Source: Caldilineaceae bacterium (GTDB lineage Bacteria > Chloroflexota > Anaerolineae > Caldilineales > Caldilineaceae). Taken from it: DNA of 39,910 bases. The stretch spans positions 1 through 39,910 of the forward strand of contig JAGRCP010000053.1 in NCBI GenBank assembly GCA_020433455.1, in the 5' to 3' direction. The notes below the pieces were generated by a model. That model made no database searches. It saw nothing but the letters and a program-made list of their open reading frames with translations, and was not told the origin of the DNA. The translations under genes and the position numbers were made by a program. Below, one piece after another: positions 32,395 to 39,910 of the stretch. The stretch's first letter is position 1. Every line of letters starts with the position of its first letter.

Positions 32395-33432
32395 CTATTG
32401 CGGCGCACCGAACTTCTCTTCAAAGGTGCTGCGAATTTCATCACGATTGGCGCTGATATATTCGGTATCTACGGTAAGGGCTTTCAGGCTGTCCAGATCG
32501 GGCGCGCCTTCGGGAATAGGACCTCCGGGCACTACGCCTATATACCCCTGTTCAACAAAGAGGCTTTGGGCGCTATCCGTATACATATAGTCTATGAAGG
32601 CTTGCGCTGCTTCAGGGTTGTCCGTGTTGTTTAGAATTCCGATGGGAGTCGGCACTAACAGCGCTCCTTCTACGGGCCAGATGTGATCGACCGGCGAGCC
32701 CTCATTTTTCTTGCTGCGGGCCATGAAGTCAACTACCTGGACAAGGGCAAATTCCCCGGTGGCCAATTTTTCCGCAACGGCGCCGTTCCCCTGCTCGACG
32801 ACGATCCCGTTATCATTGAGCTGGTCGTAGAAATCCCAACCGAACTCAGGGTTGTTAACGAACGTTCCAACCTGGTTAAATGCAGCGCCGGAATAGAGTG
32901 CGCTGGGCATTCCCACTTTACCCGCATATTCAGGATTGGTGAGGTCTTTCCAGCTGGTCGGCGGTTCGGAGACAAGGTTTGTGTTATAGGCTACGACGTT
33001 AAAGATAAGCCGAACTTCTTGGTATTGATTGTTATTGTAATGATATTCGTCGGGTACGATATCGCTGCCCGCAGGCTGATAGCTCATGAGCATCTCCTGG
33101 GCCGCCAGGTTGGCAAAAAAGTCGATATCGGCAAACCAAATCACATCAGCTTGCACTTCCCCCGCTTCCATTTCGGCCTGGAGCTTTGCGATTACTTCAC
33201 CTGTCCCCGAGCGAAAGATGTCTACTTGTACGCCCGGGACCTGCTCGTTGAAATCTGCCACCATTTTGTTTACATTATCTTCGGATTCGGAAGTATATAA
33301 TGTAATTGTTCCTGTCGGTTGATCCGAGGCTTCTCCCGCGTCTGTTGCCTCTTGAACCGGAACTTCTGCGCATCCCGCCAGCAGGAGCGCAATAAAAATG
33401 GAAAGGGTTAATAGATATTTCATGGTCTTCAT
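32395..33432 (-). CDS. ABC substrate-binding lipoprotein, AfuA/FbpA-like
   Basis: Periplasmic-type binding protein of 345 residues. The signal peptide MKTMKYLLTLSIFIALLLAGC has a lipobox LAGC with Cys21. The mature domain has the Afu/Fbp pattern: ITLYTSESEDNVNKMVADF, FRSGTGEVIAKLQAEMEAG, ADVIWFADIDFF, and TSWKDLTNPEYAGKVGMP. Where ferric binders carry two adjacent Tyr, this protein reads LVQVVDFMARSKKNEGSPVDH, with no Tyr pair, so iron is unlikely. The neighbouring PHP phosphoesterase and sugar-isomerase-like TIM barrel point to an organophosphate or acidic sugar ligand; AfuA itself is known to bind hexose phosphates. It starts at ATG 33432 behind AAGGAG. Confidence 0.9.
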   Translation of the reverse strand: MKTMKYLLTLSIFIALLLAGCAEVPVQEATDAGEASDQPTGTITLYTSESEDNVNKMVADFNEQVPGVQVDIFRSGTGEVIAKLQAEMEAGEVQADVIWFADIDFFANLAAQEMLMSYQPAGSDIVPDEYHYNNNQYQEVRLIFNVVAYNTNLVSEPPTSWKDLTNPEYAGKVGMPSALYSGAAFNQVGTFVNNPEFGWDFYDQLNDNGIVVEQGNGAVAEKLATGEFALVQVVDFMARSKKNEGSPVDHIWPVEGALLVPTPIGILNNTDNPEAAQAFIDYMYTDSAQSLFVEQGYIGVVPGGPIPEGAPDLDSLKALTVDTEYISANRDEIRSTFEEKFGAPQ

Positions 33433-33651
33433 GGTACATGTCTCCTTGGCTCATAGAAATGGGTTCTCTGATCGATTATGGGGAAGAGGCGGCCATAAGG
33501 GCGCATCCCTGTAACCCCATGAATATCACACAACCCCGGATGAAGTTTGTTATGGAGCATTGCGTCGGCCACTGTTTGGTATCTTCTCCTTTCCCGGCCG
33601 GCATGGCGGATACCCGACAAAAATGGATGGTTGATCACCCACGCGGTTACA

Positions 33652-34458
33652 TTAGATAAGCGGATAATCTGAATCCGATTGCCGCAGCAGCAAGTCATAT
33701 TGCTCTTTGTTACGCTTTGCCAACGCTGTGGTGCGGCTGTATTCCATCCCCTCAATTGTGATGCAGGCTGACATTTGATGGGAAACATAGCGTAGTAATG
33801 GTCGGAAATCCCGCTCTCCGTTGCCTAAAGGCAGATGGATCTTCCCGGCATTGGCATCACTGATGTGGACGTGATCGACCCGCGCTAGTTGGGTCAGATA
33901 GGCGAGCGGCTGAATGTCCCATGGCACATGGGCGGCGTCAAAGGTGATCGCAACGTTGTCTGCCTCGACCGCACTTAGTAGGCGGTTTGCGTCGGACGGC
34001 GTAATAAAAAATTCTTTGGGAATGTGCTCCATCACTTCCATTGACAGGTTGATCCCGCGGCTTGCAGAATGGCGGGCCAGGCGCGTGACGCCGTCTATCA
34101 GCAAAGGCCAATAAAGCTCCGGATCATCATTGGGTGCGGTAATCCGGCCGGGATGGACAATGACCGGATTGGCCCCCAGCTCCGCCGCAACATCAATGCT
34201 GCTCATCAGAAGCTCGAGGGAGCTCTCCCGAACGCCCGGCAATTGGGATGTAAAGTTTAGATCCCAGCTCAAGGCGTGGAGTGAAAGCGAGAGATTTAAC
34301 TCTTGTGCTAATTGCCTGAGCTTGGCCGGCGATTCTTTGCTTGCGAGTAAGTGGTAGTGCCAGACCTCCACGCCGTCATAACCCAATTCCCGCGCTATCT
34401 GCAGCGTTTCTTCCAGCGAGAATGCGTAAAGCAGGACGGATGCCGCATAAACCTTCAT
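33652..34458 (-). CDS. Sugar phosphate isomerase/epimerase-like TIM barrel (AP_endonuc_2)
   Basis: Predicted metal-dependent isomerase or epimerase of 268 residues with the xylose-isomerase-like TIM barrel. Strand starts are easy to follow: MKVYAASVLLYAFSLEETLQIARELGYDGVEVWHYH, then NPVIVHPGR, INLSMEVMEHIP with a metal-ligand Glu, ITFDAAHVPWD with Asp/His, HVHISDANAGKIHLPLGNG, and ACITIEGMEYS with the final Glu. These match the usual Glu, Asp, His and Glu ligands. Its ATG overlaps the PHP gene stop as TAATG, so the two are co-translated. After it comes a 219-base gap before the binding protein in which I see nothing clear. The substrate is not known. Confidence 0.88.
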   Translation of the reverse strand: MKVYAASVLLYAFSLEETLQIARELGYDGVEVWHYHLLASKESPAKLRQLAQELNLSLSLHALSWDLNFTSQLPGVRESSLELLMSSIDVAAELGANPVIVHPGRITAPNDDPELYWPLLIDGVTRLARHSASRGINLSMEVMEHIPKEFFITPSDANRLLSAVEADNVAITFDAAHVPWDIQPLAYLTQLARVDHVHISDANAGKIHLPLGNGERDFRPLLRYVSHQMSACITIEGMEYSRTTALAKRNKEQYDLLLRQSDSDYPLI

Positions 34459-35303
34459 TATGCTTCTCTACCGTTGGCGATACGCTCATGCAGATAAGCA
34501 TTTAAGTTGTCCGGGATTTCCGCCGGGGCTGTAATGCTTCCAATTGCGGATGATTTCTTTCGTCCCGGGCCATGGCCGTCCGTCCCGCCGGTAACCAGTA
34601 AGCCATGGTCTCGGGCTATCTTCAGGTATCGTTGGGTGTCCTCGGCAGAATGTTCGGGGTAGTATGCCTCCAGACCGCTTACGCCGGCCTCGATTAATCT
34701 GAACACGATTGCGTCATCCCCAATGAGTCCCGGATGGGCAATAACGGCCGCGCCGCCGGCGGCATTGATAAAGCGGATTGCGTCCCGCGGATCCAATTCG
34801 TCGTGTTCTACGTGGGCGGGCGCCCCCAGGCCGATGTAGCGAGTATAAGCCTCGCTCTGGGACTGCACATATCCCTGCTCTATCATGACCTGGGCAATAT
34901 GCGGCCGACACATCGCGCCATGCGCCACCGCACGCACCCGATCAAAATCTATGGTCAGCCCCAAATCGTTTAACTTCCGTACGATCTCTTCCGCCCGGTG
35001 AATGCGTCCCGTCTGACGCATCTCCAGCAGCTTCAGAAATTCGGGGCCCGGGCTTTCTGTAAAATAACCGAGAATATCGACTTCAGCCCCGTCCAGATCG
35101 GTGTTTAGCTCGACGCCTGCGAGGAGTTGGACGCCTAAATCTGCGGCAATGCTGCGGGCTTCCTGATAGCCGGACAGCGTGTCGTGATCTGTAAAAGCAA
35201 TTGTTTGAATGGAAGCCGCTGCCGCCTGCTCGACGACCTCTTGAGGGGTCAGGGTTCCGTCAGATGCGGTCGTGTGCAGATGTAAGTCAAACGAATTGGT
35301 CAT
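34458..35303 (-). CDS. PHP-domain metallo-phosphoesterase
   Basis: Predicted phosphoesterase of 281 residues of the PHP family (YciV/RNase AM-like or nucleotide-phosphoesterase-like). Metal ligands are visible along the chain: DLHLHTTASDG (His8, His10, Asp15), FTDHD (Asp39, His40), AGVELNT (Glu near 65), AAVIAHPG (His near 187), and the terminal TGGTDGHGPG (Asp and His). An insert with VRAVAHGAMCRPHIAQVMIEQGYV near 125 is typical for the group. I chose ATG 35303; TTG 35306 is the only upstream option. It overlaps the TIM-barrel gene by one base and lies 36 bases after the SAF oxidoreductase. It may dephosphorylate or split the imported compound. Confidence 0.92.
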   Translation of the reverse strand: MTNSFDLHLHTTASDGTLTPQEVVEQAAAASIQTIAFTDHDTLSGYQEARSIAADLGVQLLAGVELNTDLDGAEVDILGYFTESPGPEFLKLLEMRQTGRIHRAEEIVRKLNDLGLTIDFDRVRAVAHGAMCRPHIAQVMIEQGYVQSQSEAYTRYIGLGAPAHVEHDELDPRDAIRFINAAGGAAVIAHPGLIGDDAIVFRLIEAGVSGLEAYYPEHSAEDTQRYLKIARDHGLLVTGGTDGHGPGRKKSSAIGSITAPAEIPDNLNAYLHERIANGREA

Positions 35304-35339
35304 CAATCTTTCGCTTTCGTCAAGATGGTGAGATGCAAG

Positions 35340-36632
35340 CTATTCAATTTCCCGGATCATTTGATCCTGAAGGCGGCGCAGATGCACAATTGTGGATGAC
35401 GGGTCGAGCATCACGTCCGCATACGTGATGGGGGCGCCCTGGGCGACATCGCGTATGAGCATGCTGCCCGGCGCCAATCCCAACGGCAGCAAATCTTGCT
35501 CACGGGCAACACTCGCTCGCTCAATTGAGCCGAAAATCGTGTAACCGCCCAGTCCGTCGATCGCGTCCCCGGCCTTTAAATCCCGCTTGGCCAGGGCGAT
35601 AGCTTCGACCACCGGAGGGCGCTCGGTTGCGATGGTCGTCTCCTGCTTGAGCACAGCGCGCGCAATCGAAATCGGCGTCTCCAGATTTGCCAGATGATAC
35701 GGGCGATAGAGCGCCCAGTAAGGGCCGTCGCCTAGTCTGAGATAGCGTAGATCGCGCATGACTTTCGGTTGTTCAGTAGTAAATACGACGAAAACTCCCG
35801 GCGCTACGCCGCGTGCATAATCGACTACGCCGCTTTGGCTGAGGATTCCGCCGTCTGATTTGGGGATAAAGGTTGTGTCAAGCGTCTTGGGGACCGCTGT
35901 CGGGCCATGCATGCCGCGTACATCAGGGACAAACCCCAGCGCATTTCCAAGGGATGTCATCTCAACCATGGTCTTGCTGCCGTCAACAAATGAAGCCAAC
36001 ATTTTGGGGTTCATCGCCTGGGCGGTGGCCTGCTTGATTACATCGTTCGGGGTTGCGAATGTGTTAAGCGGGTTGTTTTTTCCCTTGCCCGCACAGATGA
36101 CCTGAAATCCTAAACTGTAGGCAAACTCGAAGAGCTCCATGGCTGCTCCCGGCTCATCTCCCGCGGTCAGGGTATAAATTACATCTGCCGCCTGGGCCAT
36201 GCGTCTCAATACAAAGCCGACCGTAGCATCCGTCTCCACATTCATTTGCACGACATGCTTTTTGTGAAGAATTGACTCCCATGCGACACGCGCCCCGACT
36301 TCAGGAACGCCGGTCGCCTCAACAACAATATCCAGTTGTTCAAGATTGGCGATGAGGGTTGCTGAAGTTGTGGCGATGCGGCGGTTTTCTGTAATGGCCT
36401 GGGCTGCCAAGCTCAAATCATCGGTTTCTACTATCTGATTGGCTTCGACGCCGGCTTCGCATAGAGCGCTCCTGGCGCGTCCCGGGGCATTGTCGGCAAC
36501 GGCAACGGCGCGCATGCCGTTCATCATTTCCATCTGACATATCAGACCTTCGCCCATCTGACCTGCGCCCACCAGACCAACGCTAATTTGCTCCCCGGAT
36601 TGCTCAAGTTCCAGCAAATTGTCGTATAACAC
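35340..36632 (-). CDS. NAD(P)-dependent oxidoreductase with C-terminal SAF domain (homoserine-dehydrogenase-like)
   Basis: First gene of the six-gene minus operon, 430 residues. The Rossmann loop is ISVGLVGAGQMGEGL (GAGQMG at 22-27), and a later strand contains LDIVVEATGVPEVGARVAWE. The middle resembles the catalytic domain of homoserine-dehydrogenase-like proteins (CAGKGKNNPLNTFATPND). From about residue 340 a SAF-type segment follows (LAKRDLKAGDAIDGLGGYTIF, then LPLGLAPGSMLIRDVAQG). The layout matches the predicted homoserine dehydrogenases with SAF domain grouped as COG4091. The true substrate is probably a hydroxy-acid or sugar acid rather than homoserine, since no amino acid pathway genes are nearby. 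The start is GTG 36632 behind GGAAGGG. Confidence 0.87.
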   Translation of the reverse strand: MLYDNLLELEQSGEQISVGLVGAGQMGEGLICQMEMMNGMRAVAVADNAPGRARSALCEAGVEANQIVETDDLSLAAQAITENRRIATTSATLIANLEQLDIVVEATGVPEVGARVAWESILHKKHVVQMNVETDATVGFVLRRMAQAADVIYTLTAGDEPGAAMELFEFAYSLGFQVICAGKGKNNPLNTFATPNDVIKQATAQAMNPKMLASFVDGSKTMVEMTSLGNALGFVPDVRGMHGPTAVPKTLDTTFIPKSDGGILSQSGVVDYARGVAPGVFVVFTTEQPKVMRDLRYLRLGDGPYWALYRPYHLANLETPISIARAVLKQETTIATERPPVVEAIALAKRDLKAGDAIDGLGGYTIFGSIERASVAREQDLLPLGLAPGSMLIRDVAQGAPITYADVMLDPSSTIVHLRRLQDQMIREIE

Positions 36633-37250
36633 AGATTATCCCTTCCTAAGTACAGTTTGGCGTGAATACCTTGATGGAAATTCAGCGGGTTTGTCCCTGA
36701 TAGAATCTACATGTGGACTTTCCGCCGGGATTCACCAGATCATTATCTTTGCGTAAATGCAACCGGAAACAGGCAGTCTTACACCAGGTTTTGTTGGCAT
36801 TTGCCTGCCGCATGACACCCAATCTCCATGCCTGGCCGCGAATAAGCGCCTCAAGCGCCGGATCGCCATCACTTCGGCTGGCCAAATGTCAATAGTGCCT
36901 GTGCGGACCAAAATATAAAGGCAGAACCTTCTCCTGTGCGACTGGCGTGTAAAGAAGTGTCTTTTTGTTGAATCTTTAGTTTTGTTAGGGGACGATACTT
37001 GCAGTGTATGTGTAAACGACGATTGCGTCAACTTCGACTGAAGAGACGGCCGGAGACAAAAAATTGCGTATTGACTTTTTTTGCAAAAACTGATATCGTT
37101 ATCGATAACGTTTCCAATTGTTAAAAATTACATACGTATCAGATTGCCAGGCGTGCTGTATCCCGCTAAGTCCGCACCCGCTTTTCGGCAAATTGGATCC
37201 ATTTAGTTTCACTCATCTCCTCGCGTGTACACAGAAACAGGGTGAGCAAA
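36633..37250. other. Long divergent intergenic region between SAF operon and LacI gene
   Basis: Over 600 bases without a convincing gene; the short frames here lack recognisable protein features. The right half is AT-rich and holds promoters for both directions. Minus: TTGACG (37026-37031), 17-base spacer, TACACT (37003-37008). The plus promoter and operator at 37071-37110 are listed separately. A small TTGC-N6-GCAA inverted repeat lies at 36749-36762. If the minus promoter is used, the operon has a leader of about 365 bases; I see no riboswitch I can name in it. Confidence 0.55.
37071..37110 (+). promoter_or_regulatory. LacI-type operator over the lacI-family gene's promoter
   Basis: -35 TTGACT (37071-37076), 17-base spacer, -10 TATCGT (37094-37099). 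A perfect 14-bp palindrome with central CG, CGTTATCGATAACG (37097-37110), overlaps the -10. A central CG in an even palindrome is typical of LacI-family operators, so the downstream regulator probably represses itself here. Confidence 0.72.
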
Positions 37251-38267
37251 ATGAGTCGGCGACGCCCAAAACCCACCATTCATGATGTGGCAAATGCGGC
37301 CCAGGTTTCGGTGCCGACCGTTTCCCGCGTCCTGAATAATCGCTACGGCGTTGCGCCCCAAACCGCGGCCCGGGTACAACAGGCGATTTTGGAGTTGGGA
37401 TATGAGTCCAGCTTGGCCGCGCGGGGGATGCGCGGAGCCCGCACCGACGTGATCGGCTTGATCATGCCGGACATGGATCATTCCTACGCCATTGAGGTCA
37501 TCCGGGGCATTAGCCGGGCGGTTACGGGCACAAAATACGATCTGCTGGCCATGACTTGCGGGCGGAAATTGCCTGAAGAGCGGGGCGTATGGGAACAGCA
37601 ACAGATACAGCGCCTCAGCGGGACGATCGTGGACGGCATCATTCTTGTTGTCCCGGACGCGGATGAATTTCGCACAGACTATCCCCTGGTTGTTGTTGAT
37701 CCGTATCGTCAATCGACCGCCTGCCCCAGCGTGATCGGGGCCAACCTGGAAGGAGCGGCGGCCGCCATGAACTACCTGACGGGGCTTGGCCATCGCCGCA
37801 TTGGATTTGTGGGCGGCGTTCGTCATCTGCAAAGCGCTGAACGCCGTTATCAGGGGTATACCGAGGCTCTGGCCGCGCTGGACATTGCTCTGGATCCGGA
37901 TTTGGTGGCGACGGGCGATTTTGAGCGTGATGGCGGTTTTATGGCTGCGCAACAGTTCTTTGCTTTGGATGATCCGCCCACGGCCGTCTTTGCCGCCAAT
38001 GATGAGTCCGCGCTTGGCGTCATGGATGCCGCTGTCGCGGCCGGCCTGCGCGTTCCCCATGATTTGTCCGTCATTGGCTTTGATAACGTTCCCGAATCAG
38101 CCTTTTCCCGGCCGGCCCTGACCACGGTGGATCAGTCGATCTCGGCTATGGGTGAAGCGGCTTTTGATATGCTGATTCAGTTAATCGAAGGGCGGCCTCT
38201 TGAATCACGCATCAAGCGCATCCCCACGCAACTGATTATTCGTGATTCCTGCGGCGCGCCGGCGTAA
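37251..38267 (+). CDS. LacI-family transcriptional regulator
   Basis: Dimeric or tetrameric sugar-responsive regulator of 338 residues. Residues 7-55 are the LacI HTH and hinge: TIHDVANAAQVSVPTVSRVLN then ARVQQAILELGYESSLAARGMR. From about 60 the periplasmic-binding-protein-like effector domain follows (DVIGLIMPDMDHSYAIEVIRGI, GHRRIGFVGG, AVFAANDESALGVMDAA, DLSVIGFDNVPESAF, LTTVDQ). I chose ATG 37251 because AGGG lies about 8 bases before it; GTG 37242 is an alternative. Its own promoter carries a LacI-type palindrome. The sugar-binding lipoprotein gene follows 82 bases later, so it likely controls that importer. Confidence 0.95.
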   Translation: MSRRRPKPTIHDVANAAQVSVPTVSRVLNNRYGVAPQTAARVQQAILELGYESSLAARGMRGARTDVIGLIMPDMDHSYAIEVIRGISRAVTGTKYDLLAMTCGRKLPEERGVWEQQQIQRLSGTIVDGIILVVPDADEFRTDYPLVVVDPYRQSTACPSVIGANLEGAAAAMNYLTGLGHRRIGFVGGVRHLQSAERRYQGYTEALAALDIALDPDLVATGDFERDGGFMAAQQFFALDDPPTAVFAANDESALGVMDAAVAAGLRVPHDLSVIGFDNVPESAFSRPALTTVDQSISAMGEAAFDMLIQLIEGRPLESRIKRIPTQLIIRDSCGAPA

Positions 38268-38349
38268 AGAGAGGAGGTGTAGCGCTTACCCTGAAAGAGT
38301 TTGTTGCTTGCTGTTTCCCTCAGATAGTGCTTAAAAGGAGCCTGAATCA

Positions 38350-39711
38350 ATGCGCAAGTTATTTCGGAATTTTTACCTTTTCCTCGCTATTGCCATGTTG
38401 GCCCTGCTGGTCGGCGCGTGCGGCGCACCGGCTGCTGACACTGCCGCCGACGCTGCTACCGGAAGCGATACTGCATCCGGCGAGAGCGCTGCCGCCGAAA
38501 CCGATTCATCGGACGGGGATGTCTTCATCGACTTCTGGCATATTCAGAACCAATCTCCCGAGATCAACCAGGATGCCGTCGATCGGTTTATGGCGGACAA
38601 TCCCAGTGTGGACGTAGAAGTTTCCGTCCTTCAGAATGATCCCTACAAGACCAAGATTAAGGTCGCCATGGGCGCGGGGAACCCGCCTTGCGTCTTTCTG
38701 ACCTGGGGCGGCGGCCCGCTCTATGAGTATGTTAAGGCCGGGCAAGCCGTCGATTTGACGCCTTATATGGACGCTGACAATTACAAAGATCGGTTTGTGC
38801 CTGCATCCCTTAGCAACGTTACCTTTGACGGCAAAATTTGGGGCGTCCCGGTTGAAAACAGCGCCATTGCAGTCTTTTGGTACAACAAGAACATCTTTGA
38901 TGAATACGGCCTGACTCCGCCCGCGACCTGGGATGAACTCATGACTGTGGCTGAGACGCTCAAGGAGAACGGCATTATTCCTTTTGCGCTGGCCAACAAG
39001 ACCAAGTGGACCAGCTCCATGTACTACATGTATCTGGTGGATCGGCTGGGCGGTCCTGAAGTCTTCGCCAAGGCAGCTACCCGTACCGGCGGCAGCTTTG
39101 AGGATCCGGTCTTTGTCCAGGCCGGTGAAATGATTCAGGAGATGGTGAACAACGGGTACTTCAATGAGGGCTTTAACGGCTTGGATTATGATACGGGCCA
39201 ATCTCGCCAATTGCTCTATTCGGGCAAGGCGGCTATGGAATTGATGGGCAACTGGCAACTCTCCACCATGCGGTCTGAGAACCCTGAATTTGAGGCTGAC
39301 TCGCTCAGCTTCTTCCCCTTTCCCGCAGTTGAAGGCGGAGCCGGCGACCCTTCCAACGTCGTAGGCACGGTAGGCGATAACTACTATTCCGTTTCCAGCG
39401 CCTGCCCCTATCCGGATCAGGCCTTTGAGATGATCACTTACCTGATTGATGATGAGTCGATTCCGCTGCGGGCTGCGAATGGTCGCATCCCCCCTGTGAA
39501 GGGGTTTGAAAGCGATGATCCGGCCCTGCAGGAGATCATCGATCTTATCGGCAGCGCAGCCAGCGTCCAGCTTTGGTACGACCAGTATCTGCCGCCGGAA
39601 TTGGGCGAAGTACATAAGGACACCATGCAGTCGCTCTTCGGCCTGGAGATCACTCCTGAAGAAGCGGCAACGGCTCAGGAGGAGGCTACAGCCAACTTCT
39701 ACGACGAATAG
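38350..39711 (+). CDS. Sugar ABC substrate-binding lipoprotein (CUT1-type)
   Basis: Extracytoplasmic sugar-binding protein of 453 residues. The signal peptide MRKLFRNFYLFLAIAMLALL is followed by lipobox VGAC (Cys24) and a low-complexity Ala/Ser/Asp linker of about 30 residues. The mature domain shows FWHIQNQSPEINQDAVDRFMADNPSVDVEV, the WGGGPLYEYVKAGQAVDLTPY segment near residue 120, and GVPVENSAIAVFWYNKNIFDEYGLTPPATWDEL, all typical of family 1 solute-binding proteins. It starts at ATG 38350 behind AAAAGGAG. It follows the LacI-family gene; its permeases should lie past the right edge if the operon is complete. It is clearly distinct from the binding protein at 24694-26091. Confidence 0.96.
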   Translation: MRKLFRNFYLFLAIAMLALLVGACGAPAADTAADAATGSDTASGESAAAETDSSDGDVFIDFWHIQNQSPEINQDAVDRFMADNPSVDVEVSVLQNDPYKTKIKVAMGAGNPPCVFLTWGGGPLYEYVKAGQAVDLTPYMDADNYKDRFVPASLSNVTFDGKIWGVPVENSAIAVFWYNKNIFDEYGLTPPATWDELMTVAETLKENGIIPFALANKTKWTSSMYYMYLVDRLGGPEVFAKAATRTGGSFEDPVFVQAGEMIQEMVNNGYFNEGFNGLDYDTGQSRQLLYSGKAAMELMGNWQLSTMRSENPEFEADSLSFFPFPAVEGGAGDPSNVVGTVGDNYYSVSSACPYPDQAFEMITYLIDDESIPLRAANGRIPPVKGFESDDPALQEIIDLIGSAASVQLWYDQYLPPELGEVHKDTMQSLFGLEITPEEAATAQEEATANFYDE

Positions 39712-39862
39712 CCTGCTGGCCGATTTTTTATGGAAAACAGTCGTTTATTGCGGGAATCCCGTTGGTACACTACTGCTTGAATGCCGCGTCAGAAACCCCG
39801 TGACTCTACCCTGAGCAGGAACTGCAAGCGAATTTCTGCCGGGATGTACTCGTGATCGAAAA

Positions 39863-39908
39863 GGGGTTGCCGGAAGCAGGCGGTAAGACGCCTGCTTCCG
39901 GCAACCCC
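39863..39908 (+). terminator. Perfect 20-bp hairpin at right edge
   Basis: Left arm 39863-39882 starting GGGGTTGCCGG, loop GTAAGA, right arm 39889-39908 ending CGGCAACCCC, with no mismatch. It lies 151 bases past the binding-protein stop. Any U tract would be just outside the window. Terminator or binding-protein/permease attenuator, as in the two other importer operons. Confidence 0.65.
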
Positions 39909-39910
39909 GG

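Noticed and set aside
29221-33432. Ferric iron importer
   Set aside because: The permease and ATPase fit, but the binding protein lacks the adjacent tyrosines and the neighbours are phosphoesterase and isomerase-like enzymes.
33433-33651. Small gene in the gap between TIM-barrel and binding-protein genes
   Set aside because: Short frames on both strands have no start signal or protein-like composition.
36682-37031. Small minus-strand frames in the long intergenic region
   Set aside because: They are rich in rare residue combinations, lack ribosome binding sites, and overlap the predicted promoters.

Overview
The window is high-GC bacterial DNA that reads like a Chloroflexota genome, perhaps Anaerolineae or Caldilineaceae. 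The pointers are many lipoprotein solute-binding proteins with an ...AAC or ...GAC lipobox, ABC importer operons without their own ATPase, several Cys-type sulfatases, and REP-like GGGAGCGCCGGACT repeats. This placement is an inference from gene content; no rRNA or other marker gene is present. There are about 27 intact genes, one gene cut by the left edge and one integrase remnant. I saw no tRNA, rRNA or CRISPR array.

Layout. (1) 1-4258 is housekeeping-like: a RecQ-family helicase running off the left edge (minus), a DUF937 protein, mscL, and a Gfo/Idh/MocA oxidoreductase (minus). Two clear hairpin terminators separate them. (2) 4520-10171 (plus) is a peptide-type ABC importer (Tat-type lipoprotein plus two permeases, no ATPases) followed by an N-acyl-D-amino-acid-deacylase-like amidohydrolase. 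A strong promoter with a palindrome over its -10 box precedes it. A heptamer repeat/hairpin element and a possible permease remnant lie inside it. (3) 10172-10705 is a scar with a tyrosine-recombinase fragment and clustered REP-like palindromes. (4) 10706-27744 (minus) is a roughly 17 kb catabolic block. In transcription order it holds a DUF3604/PHP-like protein, a sugar-binding lipoprotein, two MalF/MalG-type permeases, a CSPSR sulfatase, a PfkB kinase, a GH4 glycosidase, three tandem CTAGR sulfatases, a SulP anion transporter and a HAD hydrolase. A degenerate ROK regulator is divergently transcribed at its head. None of the four sulfatases has a signal peptide, so the block looks like uptake of a sulfated glycoside followed by desulfation, cleavage and phosphorylation in the cytoplasm, with SulP handling sulfate.

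(5) 29221-36632 (minus) is a six-gene operon: a SAF-domain NAD(P)-dependent oxidoreductase, a PHP phosphoesterase, an AP-endonuclease-2-type TIM barrel, and an Fbp/Afu-type ABC importer (binding protein, fused double permease, ATPase). The binding protein lacks the tandem tyrosines of ferric binders, so an organophosphate or similar small anion is likelier than iron. (6) 37071-39711 (plus) is a LacI-family regulator, with a 14-bp perfect palindrome over its own promoter, followed by a sugar-binding lipoprotein whose permeases probably lie beyond the right edge. A 20-bp perfect hairpin ends the window.

The most interesting units are the intracellular sulfated-glycan block (4) and the Afu-like/PHP/TIM/SAF operon (5). 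Both are assembled from recognisable families, but their substrates cannot be read from sequence alone.
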